A stretch of 17,234 nucleotides of DNA from assembly GCA_937880545.1 (NCBI GenBank), contig CALFKA010000210.1, positions 1 to 17,234 on the forward strand. The letters are read 5' to 3'. A program made the translations under genes and the position numbers. The notes under the pieces were generated by a model. It was not told the origin of the DNA. It saw only the letters and a program-made list of their open reading frames with translations, and ran no database searches. Positions 1 to 5,522 of the stretch are shown here, one piece after another. The DNA comes from an uncultured Clostridia bacterium. GTDB taxonomy: Bacteria; Bacillota; Clostridia; Peptostreptococcales; Acidaminobacteraceae. Positions within the stretch are counted from its first letter, which is position 1. Every line of letters begins with the position of its first letter.

Positions 1-277
1 CTGTGTCCTCCTGGAGCCCTATATGAAGGTGGAAGTCACCGTGCCTGAGGAGTATCTCGGAGACGTCATGGGCGATATCAACTCTCGCCGTGGCCGACTG
101 GAAGGAATGGAAGCCGAATCAGGTGTCCAGGTCATCCGCGCGCAGGTGCCACTGTCGGAAATGTTCGGTTATGCTACGGACCTGAGGAGTCGTTCCCAGG
201 GACGTGCCACCTACACGATGCAGTTTGATCACTATGAACAAGTACCAGAGTCCATTGCACTAAAAGTATTAAAGTAA
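1..277 (+). CDS. fusA: Elongation factor G, C-terminal fragment (5' truncated)
   Basis: The reading frame is open from base 2 to the TAA at 275-277 and gives the last 91 residues of EF-G, the GTPase that drives ribosomal translocation. The fragment covers domain V and the C-terminal helix: LLEPYMKVEVTVPEEYLGD, then NSRRGRLEGM, the SEMFGYATDLRS motif and SQGRATYTMQF are characteristic. Domains I-IV lie outside the window. The ATG at 23 is an internal methionine, not a start. The first complete codon encodes Cys where EF-G usually has Pro (PVLLEP), which may be a contig-end error. tuf follows after 15 nt, the usual str-operon arrangement. Confidence 0.97.
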   Translation, partial: CVLLEPYMKVEVTVPEEYLGDVMGDINSRRGRLEGMEAESGVQVIRAQVPLSEMFGYATDLRSRSQGRATYTMQFDHYEQVPESIALKVLK

Positions 278-292
278 TTCCAGGAGGAAAAA

Positions 293-1486
293 ATGGCAAA
301 AGCTGTATTTGAAAGAACCAAACCACATGTCAATATCGGCACCATCGGTCACGTTGACCACGGTAAAACGACATTGACAGCCGCAATCACCAAAACGCTC
401 CATGATCGTTACAATCTCGGCGACATCGTCGATTTTGACAAGATCGACAAAGCACCGGAAGAAAAAGAGCGCGGCATCACGATCACGTCCTCACACGTTG
501 AGTACGAGACCCCCAACCGCCACTATGCACACGTTGACTGCCCCGGCCACGCCGACTACGTCAAAAACATGATCACAGGCGCCGCTCAGATGGACGGCTC
601 CATTCTGGTCGTCAGTGCTGCTGACGGTGCGATGCCTCAGACGCGCGAGCACATCCTGCTTGCCCGCCAGGTGGGTGTTCCCTATATCGTCGTATTCCTC
701 AACAAATGCGACACCGTTGATGACGAAGAGCTCCTCGAACTGGTTGAAATGGAAATTCGCGAACTTCTCGACGAATATGATTTCCCCGGCGACGACACGC
801 CCATCATCCGCGGCTCTGCCCTCAAAGCTCTTGAAGACACTTCAAGCGAGTGGGGAGACAAGATTGTTGAACTGATGGAAACGGTTGATGAGTACATCCC
901 CGAGCCTGAACGTGATGTCGACAAACCCTTCCTCATGCCCGTTGAAGACGTCTTCACGATCACCGGACGCGGCACCGTTGCCACCGGTCGTATCGAGCGC
1001 GGCAAAGTCCGCATCGGCGATGAAGTCGAACTCGTCGGCCTCAAAGAAGAAAAACGCAAACTCGTCGTCACCGGCGTTGAGATGTTCCAGAAAACCCTCA
1101 ACGAAGGCGAAGCGGGCGACAACGTTGGTATCCTGCTGCGCGGTATCCAGCGCACAGAGATCGAGCGCGGTCAGGTTCTTGCCAAACCCGGTTCGATCCA
1201 ACCTTACAAGCACTTCAAGGCCCAGGTCTACGTCCTCAAAAAGGATGAAGGCGGACGTCATACCCCCTTCTTCCCGGGATATCGTCCTCAGTTCTTCTTC
1301 AGAACAACGGACGTGACAGGAACCATCCAGTTCCCCGAAGGACAGGAAATGTGCATGCCTGGTGATAACATCATCATGGAAATTGAAATGCTCTATCCGA
1401 TCGCCATGGAAGTGGGACAGAAATTCTCCATCCGCGAAGGTGGCCACACAGTTGGTGCCGGTAGCGTCATCGAGATTCTCGACTGA
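293..1486 (+). CDS. tuf: Elongation factor Tu
   Basis: Full-length EF-Tu (397 aa), the GTPase that delivers aminoacyl-tRNA to the ribosomal A site. Visible GTPase motifs are G1 GHVDHGKT (residues 19-26), switch I RGITITSSHVEYET, G3 DCPGH, G4 NKCD and G5 GSALKAL. Domains 2 and 3 follow, with GRGTVATGRIERG and GGRHTPFF. Switch I reads ITSSH where many EF-Tus read INTSH or INTAH, while the Thr matching E. coli T61 is kept. AGGAGG at 282-287 precedes the ATG. The gene ends in tandem in-frame stops TGA-TAA and is followed directly by a terminator, so the fusA-tuf transcript is expected to end here. Confidence 0.99.
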   Translation: MAKAVFERTKPHVNIGTIGHVDHGKTTLTAAITKTLHDRYNLGDIVDFDKIDKAPEEKERGITITSSHVEYETPNRHYAHVDCPGHADYVKNMITGAAQMDGSILVVSAADGAMPQTREHILLARQVGVPYIVVFLNKCDTVDDEELLELVEMEIRELLDEYDFPGDDTPIIRGSALKALEDTSSEWGDKIVELMETVDEYIPEPERDVDKPFLMPVEDVFTITGRGTVATGRIERGKVRIGDEVELVGLKEEKRKLVVTGVEMFQKTLNEGEAGDNVGILLRGIQRTEIERGQVLAKPGSIQPYKHFKAQVYVLKKDEGGRHTPFFPGYRPQFFFRTTDVTGTIQFPEGQEMCMPGDNIIMEIEMLYPIAMEVGQKFSIREGGHTVGAGSVIEILD

Positions 1487-1496
1487 TAAACAGACT

Positions 1497-1521
1497 AGCC
1501 CCGATTCGGGGCTTTTCTTTT
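1497..1521 (+). terminator. Intrinsic terminator after tuf
   Basis: Stem AGCCCC (1497-1502) pairs with GGGGCT (1508-1513) around loop GATTC and is followed by TTTTCTTTT. It starts 10 nt after the tuf stop. A GC-rich stem plus a T tract is the classic Rho-independent form and separates the str genes from the inserted genes downstream. Confidence 0.9.
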
Positions 1522-1558
1522 ACCTATTATTTTGTTCAGAATATACGGGAGAATATTT

Positions 1559-2035
1559 ATGTGGAGACCTATGAGAAGAAGCAAACAGTCCCTGACGCAT
1601 GAGAGATGTGAAGAAGTACTGCGTCAAAATACCGGAGGGGTCCTGAGTCTCCTGGGAGATGATGGCTACCCCTATGGAGTGCCGATGAGTTATGCCTATC
1701 ATGACAACAAGCTCTATTTTCATGCCGCGCTCACCGGTCATAAAATGGATGCCCTTCGCAGCCACGAAAAAGCCTCTTTTACAGTCATTGATGCTGATGA
1801 TATCATCCCAGAGAAATTGACATCAGCTTACCGATCCGTCATCTGCTTCGGTAAAATCAGAGAGCTTGACGGCGAAGAGAAGACGGCAGCACTCCGAGCG
1901 ATCGGGGAAAAGTACTCTTCAGAATATCCGGAGCAAATAGAGCGGGAGATCATCACTGACTTTGAGCGCACGAGTGTGATAGAGCTAGAGATTGAGCACA
2001 TGACTGGAAAAAGAGGCAAAGAAAGCACTCCTTGA
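1559..2035 (+). CDS. Pyridoxamine 5'-phosphate oxidase-like / NimA-type flavin-binding protein
   Basis: Predicted 158-aa split-barrel protein of the pyridoxamine 5'-phosphate oxidase-like superfamily, NimA-like branch (COG3467 type). These are small proteins that generally bind FMN or a related cofactor; the substrate cannot be told from sequence. Supporting signals are the N-terminal helix LTHERCEEVLRQ, strand GVLSLLGDDGYPYGVPMSY, the central LYFHAALTGHKMDAL followed by ASFTVID, SVICFGKIREL, and a C-terminal IELEIEHMTGKRGKE like the family's closing strand. The ATG at 1559 is preferred over TTG 1532 because GGGAG at 1548-1552 lies 6 nt upstream. It sits alone between the tuf terminator and the lipoprotein gene. 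I see no convincing promoter in the short gap before it. Confidence 0.85.
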   Translation: MWRPMRRSKQSLTHERCEEVLRQNTGGVLSLLGDDGYPYGVPMSYAYHDNKLYFHAALTGHKMDALRSHEKASFTVIDADDIIPEKLTSAYRSVICFGKIRELDGEEKTAALRAIGEKYSSEYPEQIEREIITDFERTSVIELEIEHMTGKRGKESTP

Positions 2036-2086
2036 TGGCATGCACAAAGGAGACAATGGATTTTAATGTGTTCTTAATCTCCTTCA

Positions 2087-2132
2087 CTTTTCTTTCTCAT
2101 CAGCACGCGCTACGATGAGGCTGTAAGAAAAG
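2087..2132 (+). other. Imperfect long hairpin in the gap after the flavin-binding gene
   Basis: CTTTTCTT (2087-2094) pairs with AAGAAAAG (2125-2132). Inside it CTCATC (2096-2101) pairs with GATGAG (2114-2119), and AGC pairs with GCT around loop ACGC. An internal loop of 1 and 5 nt separates the two main stems. No T tract follows on the + strand, so it is not a classical terminator. It may be a leader structure or chance; found by eye, not folded. Confidence 0.4.
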
Positions 2133-2140
2133 AAAGGAAA

Positions 2141-2175
2141 TGTACGGAGAGGTTGAATAACAGTCCTACCGTACA
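2141..2175 (+). repeat. 7-bp inverted repeat upstream of the lipoprotein gene
   Basis: TGTACGG (2141-2147) is matched by CCGTACA (2169-2175) with 21 nt between. It ends 11 nt before the ATG of the lipoprotein gene and almost touches its AAGG ribosome-binding site (2177-2180). It could be an operator or a leader hairpin that affects initiation. Function is not established. Confidence 0.35.
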
Positions 2176-2186
2176 AAAGGTACATA

Positions 2187-3365
2187 ATGCGCAAAAGAAA
2201 ATGGATCGTACTTTTATGCATAACAGCATTTCTTCTAGCAGGCTGCGAGCTTGTTGAAAATATAGAGGATATACTGTTCCGCGATGATGATCCCGTGTCA
2301 GTGGCAAAGAGTTTTCTCGAAAAGAACTACTCTTCGAATTCGCTTCTGTCTCGTTCGGAACTGCTGAGCAAAGACGCCTCTACTTTTTCGCAAGCTCTGC
2401 AATGGAGACAGAAGATCTTTGCTCTGCGAAGAGAGAAAATGGGCAACGTGAAAAAGCTAATTTCTTTTGAGATAATAGACTCAGAGATTGCCCAATCGGA
2501 TGAGCTGGCTTTTGTCTTCATCAAATCCCGCGAAGAGTTTGTCTATCTCGATGAACCAAAGCTTCCGGCGATGATCGGGTATAGGTACTTTGTGGTCCTG
2601 GCAAAGGAAGATGCGAATTGGAAAGTCCTCTGGGCGACGCATCACGCCAGCTCCGATGTGGCGAGTGAAACAGGTAAGTGGGTATCGACGTTTCACATTC
2701 CCTTCTTAGCTTATGGTGAAGAAACCGTGTTTCAACTAGACCCCGTCGATTATCCGGTTCAGGAGTTGAAGCAACTTCTAAATGGACTGGAGTACCAAGA
2801 CTTCTCTGTTGTTTATGAGAACGAACGCATCAACATCGAAGCGGAACTCGAGGAGGAGAAGCAAGGACTGCCTGCTACAACGGATGGTTTGGAGCCGTTT
2901 GATCGCAGCGAGATGTTGCGATACGCAGAAGAATTCTCCCTGGTTAGAAACGGTGAATGGCCGGATTACACACTCTATGGCGGGAACTGCCAAAACTTTG
3001 TCTCGCAGATTCTTGTTGCGGGAGGTGCGTCGATGAATGACGCAGGGGAATATCCATGGTATTATCATTCGAAGGGAGAGCGAGGGCGCGCCTGGAGTTC
3101 CGTCAACAGTATGAGAAGTCTTCTGGACAGCCAGGCAGAGCAAGTTCTCTCAGCGATCGAATTGGAGAGCCGCTATGATCTGGAAAACGGAGACCTGGTC
3201 TATGTCGACTGGGACCGCGACGGAGAAACGGACCATGTCCTTCTCGTGACACATTCGGGGGATAAACCCCGAGTAGCAGGCAACACGGAAGACGCCTATA
3301 ACAAGCGACTGACGGACTATCCAGGAGAAAAATTCTATTATCACTTGGAAGGACATCGCCCTTGA
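2187..3365 (+). CDS. Lipoprotein with C-terminal putative amidase domain
   Basis: 392-aa predicted lipoprotein. Basic N terminus MRKRK, a hydrophobic stretch, then lipobox LLAGC with the lipidated Cys at residue 20, so it should be anchored to the outer face of the membrane. Residues about 30-170 form an uncharacterised globular region containing SVAKSFLEKNYSS and a GYRYFVVLAKEDANWKVLW strand pattern. The C-terminal part (about 240-392) resembles the putative amidase domain Amidase_6 (PF12671): candidate nucleophile C268 in GGNCQNFVSQ, then GDLVYVDWD, and candidate His350 in DHVLLVTHS. The family commonly reads GDCTNFVSQ, so Asn-Cys-Gln is a mild variant. The substrate is unknown; cell-wall peptide or amide hydrolysis is an inference. 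AAGG lies 6 nt before the ATG. Base use is more AT-rich and less biased than in the flanking ribosomal genes. Confidence 0.85.
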   Translation: MRKRKWIVLLCITAFLLAGCELVENIEDILFRDDDPVSVAKSFLEKNYSSNSLLSRSELLSKDASTFSQALQWRQKIFALRREKMGNVKKLISFEIIDSEIAQSDELAFVFIKSREEFVYLDEPKLPAMIGYRYFVVLAKEDANWKVLWATHHASSDVASETGKWVSTFHIPFLAYGEETVFQLDPVDYPVQELKQLLNGLEYQDFSVVYENERINIEAELEEEKQGLPATTDGLEPFDRSEMLRYAEEFSLVRNGEWPDYTLYGGNCQNFVSQILVAGGASMNDAGEYPWYYHSKGERGRAWSSVNSMRSLLDSQAEQVLSAIELESRYDLENGDLVYVDWDRDGETDHVLLVTHSGDKPRVAGNTEDAYNKRLTDYPGEKFYYHLEGHRP

Positions 3366-3403
3366 TATAAATATTACAAAAACATATTATATAATTTTGC
3401 GTG

Positions 3404-3438
3404 AAGCCGGGAAATAACTTGACCTTTCTCGGCTTTTT
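3404..3438 (+). terminator. Intrinsic terminator after the lipoprotein gene
   Basis: AAGCCGGGAAA (3404-3414) pairs with TTTCTCGGCTT (3425-3435) with one G-T wobble, around a 10-nt loop, and the T run extends to 3438 (TTTTT at 3434-3438). This 11-bp stem lies 38 nt after the lipoprotein stop. The loop and right arm also contain the -35 box and spacer of the S10 promoter described separately. Confidence 0.85.
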
Positions 3439-3447
3439 CGTTATTAT
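3419..3447 (+). promoter_or_regulatory. Predicted sigma-A promoter of the S10 operon
   Basis: -35 TTGACC (3419-3424) and -10 TATTAT (3442-3447) are separated by exactly 17 nt, and each matches 5 of 6 consensus positions. Transcription should start near 3453-3455, leaving a leader of about 140 nt before rpsJ. The -35 box begins in the loop of the preceding terminator, and the -10 follows its T tract. Confidence 0.75.
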
Positions 3448-3453
3448 ATACAA

Positions 3454-3592
3454 GCGTGTCCAGCCAGCGATGAAGCCGGAGGTTACCCCGCTTCCGGGAC
3501 AATTCCGGCAGAGCAGTTCCCTTGAAAAGGGAACGATTGGACATTAAGAAATGGAACACACGGAAGCGTGTTCCGAAAGAATAGGAGGAATC
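3454..3592 (+). promoter_or_regulatory. Structured 5' leader of the S10 operon
   Basis: Three stem-loops can be drawn by eye. A (3472-3494): GAAGC/GCTTC continued by GG/CC pairs with two single-base bulges and a TTA loop. B (3516-3534): GTTCCCTT/AAGGGAAC, 8 bp around GAA. C (3553-3574): GGAACAC/GTGTTCC, 7 bp with an 8-nt loop, ending just before the rpsJ AGGAGG (3583-3588). None has a following T tract. In gammaproteobacteria the S10 leader mediates L4 autoregulation; whether this leader does anything similar is unknown. Confidence 0.45.
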
Positions 3593-3904
3593 ATGAACGA
3601 AGGACAGAAAATCCGTATCAGACTGAAGTCGTTTGACCACCAGATCCTCGACGCTTCGGCGCAGAAGATCGTCGCTACGGCAAAGAATACCGGTGCTCGC
3701 GTATCCGGCCCCATTCCGCTGCCGACCAGAAAGGAAATCGTCACCGTCTTGCGAGCCACGCACAAGTACAAGGATTCCCGTGAACAATTCGAAATCAACA
3801 CGCATAAGCGTCTGATCGACATTCACGGAAGTAGCAAAAAGACGGTCGATTCACTCATGAGACTTGATCTTCCCGCCGGCGTGGATATTGAGATTAAGCT
3901 GTAA
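3593..3904 (+). CDS. rpsJ: 30S ribosomal protein S10
   Basis: 103-aa S10, a component of the 30S head that in other bacteria also acts as NusE, binding NusB in antitermination complexes. It begins with MNEGQKIRIRLKSFDHQILD, has the long-loop segment PIPLPTRKEIVTVLRA, and ends in GVDIEIKL, all typical. The start at 3593 is set by AGGAGG at 3583-3588; an in-frame ATG at 3551 would add 14 atypical residues and lacks a ribosome-binding site. First gene after the predicted S10 promoter, so its leader is the natural control point of the operon. A 48-nt gap with a hairpin separates it from rplC. Confidence 0.98.
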   Translation: MNEGQKIRIRLKSFDHQILDASAQKIVATAKNTGARVSGPIPLPTRKEIVTVLRATHKYKDSREQFEINTHKRLIDIHGSSKKTVDSLMRLDLPAGVDIEIKL

Positions 3905-3913
3905 ATTTTAGAA

Positions 3914-3952
3914 TGATCACCGAGGTGATCCGCTGTAAAATGAGGAGGAAAT
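3914..3952 (+). promoter_or_regulatory. SD/anti-SD-like hairpin and RBS before rplC
   Basis: GATCAC (3915-3920), loop CGAG, and GTGATC (3925-3930) form a perfect 6-bp hairpin, with the pairing extendable to GATCACC/GGTGATC. The right side, GAGGTGATCC (3922-3931), is complementary to the 3' tail of bacterial 16S rRNA (GGATCACCTC), and the left arm GATCACC mimics that tail. The rplC ribosome-binding site GAGGAGG follows at 3942-3948, 4 nt before the ATG. No T tract follows, so it is not a terminator. Confidence 0.5.
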
Positions 3953-4585
3953 ATGTTAGGACTACTCGGACGCAAGATCGGCATGACCCAGGTCTTTGAC
4001 GAAAACGGCACACAGGTGCCTGTCACTGTCATCGAAGCGGGACCGGTCGTTGTCACCCAGGTTAAGACCAAAGAGACCGACGGCTATGATGCTGTACAGG
4101 TAGCTTTCGGAAAAATCAAAGAAAAAAATGTCAACAAGCCTTTAAAGGGGCACTTCGCTAAGAGCGGTGCACCGCTGGCACGCAGAATGGTAGAATTCCG
4201 CGTCGACAACCCACAAGACTACACACCCGGACAAGTCATCTCCGCCGATCTCTTTAAAGATGGTCAGCGTATTGATATCACCGGAACCAGTAAGGGAAAA
4301 GGCACACAGGGCCATGTCCGCCGATGGAATCATCTCACCGGACCTATGGCGCATGGTTCCAAATTCCACCGTCGTCCCGGCTCGTTGGGATCTTCTGCCA
4401 CACCCGGCAGAGTCGCCAAAGGCTATCCCGGACCCGGTCGCATGGGTTATGAAAGAGTTACCGTGCAGAATCTCACAATCGTCCGCGTTGATGCGGAGAG
4501 AAATCTGCTTCTTGTCAAAGGCGCGGTTCCCGGCCCCAAAAAAGGCTACCTGCGCATGAAGCCGACCGTAAAGGCTTCGAAGTAG
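3953..4585 (+). CDS. rplC: 50S ribosomal protein L3
   Basis: 210-aa L3, an early-assembling 23S rRNA-binding protein with an extension reaching towards the peptidyl transferase centre. Diagnostic segments are LLGRKIGMTQVFDENG at the N terminus, GTSKGKGTQGHVRRW and HGSKFHRRPGSLGSSA in the central extension, and GRMGYERVTVQNL. Length is normal. GAGGAGG lies unusually close, 4 nt before the ATG. The gene stops with TAG, and rplD follows after 15 nt. Confidence 0.98.
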   Translation: MLGLLGRKIGMTQVFDENGTQVPVTVIEAGPVVVTQVKTKETDGYDAVQVAFGKIKEKNVNKPLKGHFAKSGAPLARRMVEFRVDNPQDYTPGQVISADLFKDGQRIDITGTSKGKGTQGHVRRWNHLTGPMAHGSKFHRRPGSLGSSATPGRVAKGYPGPGRMGYERVTVQNLTIVRVDAERNLLLVKGAVPGPKKGYLRMKPTVKASK

Positions 4586-4600
4586 GAAAAGGAGTCATAA

Positions 4601-5224
4601 ATGGCAACAGTAAAGATTTATGATCAGACCGGCGCCGACGTCGGAGAACACGAACTAGTAGAAGAAATTTTTGGCATTGAGCCCAATCAAGCTGTTATGC
4701 ACGATGCCGTCGTCAACTACCTGGCCAATCAGAGACAGGGAACCTTCGCCGCCAAATCCCGCGGACAAGTGCGCGGTGGTGGTAGAAAACCTTGGCGTCA
4801 GAAAGGAACAGGGCGTGCCCGTCAGGGAAGCATCCGCTCTCCACAGTGGAGAGGTGGTGGCGTCGTCTTTGCAAAATCGCCGAGAGACTTCAGCTATTCC
4901 CTTCCCAAGAAAGTACGTCGCTTGGCACTTAAGAGTGCATTCAGCGCTAAGGCACAGGAAGACGCCGTCAAATTGATCGACAAGTTTTCTTTTGAAGGAC
5001 CCCGTACCAAAGAGATGCTCCAAGTGCTAAGTGCACTCGGCCTCGAGGGCAAAACCCTCATCGTCCTCAGCGAAAGAGACGACAATGTCTATCTGAGTGC
5101 TCGCAACCTGCCAAAGGTCAAGGTACTCTATCCTCACACCATCAACACCTACGAAATTCTCAACCATGACCGTGTCCTCTTCACCGTGGATGCCATGGCC
5201 AAGATCGAGGAGGTCTACAAATAA
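4601..5224 (+). CDS. rplD: 50S ribosomal protein L4
   Basis: 207-aa L4. Its long loop lines the constriction of the peptide exit tunnel, and in E. coli the protein also represses the S10 operon. The loop is clear: GGGRKPWRQKGTGRARQGS, then SPQWRGGGVVFAKSPRDFSY, followed by the ALKSAFSAKA helix and the C-terminal Rossmann-like part ending LFTVDAMAKIEEVYK. The tunnel loop carries no obvious insertion or deletion. AAAGGAG about 8 nt upstream supports the ATG at 4601. Its TAA overlaps the ATG of rplW by one base (TAATG), implying translational coupling. Confidence 0.98.
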   Translation: MATVKIYDQTGADVGEHELVEEIFGIEPNQAVMHDAVVNYLANQRQGTFAAKSRGQVRGGGRKPWRQKGTGRARQGSIRSPQWRGGGVVFAKSPRDFSYSLPKKVRRLALKSAFSAKAQEDAVKLIDKFSFEGPRTKEMLQVLSALGLEGKTLIVLSERDDNVYLSARNLPKVKVLYPHTINTYEILNHDRVLFTVDAMAKIEEVYK

Positions 5225-5511
5225 TGTCAGCATACGATGTCATTCTGGCTCCGGTGATTACCGAGAATGCGACCATGCTCGCTGAACAGAGAAAGTACAC
5301 ATTCCGCGTGGACTTCCGAGCCAATAAGTATCAGATCAAAGACGCCGTCGAAGCGATCTTCGGTGTACAGGTCGAAAAAGTCAACACTATGCATGTTCGA
5401 GGCAAGCTCAAACGCCAGGGCAAACATGTCGGCTACAGCTCCAAATGGAAAAAAGCCGTCGTCACCCTGAAACCGGAGAGCAAGACCATCGAATTCTTTG
5501 AAGGAATATAG
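5224..5511 (+). CDS. rplW: 50S ribosomal protein L23
   Basis: 95-aa L23, located at the exit of the peptide tunnel, where it forms the docking site for trigger factor and the signal recognition particle. Typical sequence: ILAPVITENATML, YTFRVDFRANKYQIKDAVE, VEKVNTMHVRGK and the C-terminal VTLKPESKTIEFFEGI. The usual Ser/Thr-Glu of the docking motif appears as ITEN. The ATG overlaps the rplD stop; the ribosome-binding site GAGGAGG lies inside the end of rplD. Stop is TAG, fused to the ribosome-binding site of rplB (TAGGGAGG). Confidence 0.97.
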   Translation: MSAYDVILAPVITENATMLAEQRKYTFRVDFRANKYQIKDAVEAIFGVQVEKVNTMHVRGKLKRQGKHVGYSSKWKKAVVTLKPESKTIEFFEGI

Positions 5512-5522
5512 GGAGGCATCTC

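Noticed and set aside
2036..2140. Sigma-A promoter for the lipoprotein gene (for example TACGAT at 2111-2116)
   Set aside because: No -35 box of reasonable quality at 16-18 nt; the match is too weak to list as a feature.
3551..3592. Upstream in-frame ATG as the rpsJ start
   Set aside because: It would add 14 residues not found in S10, lies within a hairpin, and lacks a ribosome-binding site, whereas AGGAGG stands right before ATG 3593.
1487..3592. Mobile element carrying the two inserted genes
   Set aside because: No transposase, integrase, terminal inverted repeats or target-site duplication could be seen; only the foreign context suggests insertion.
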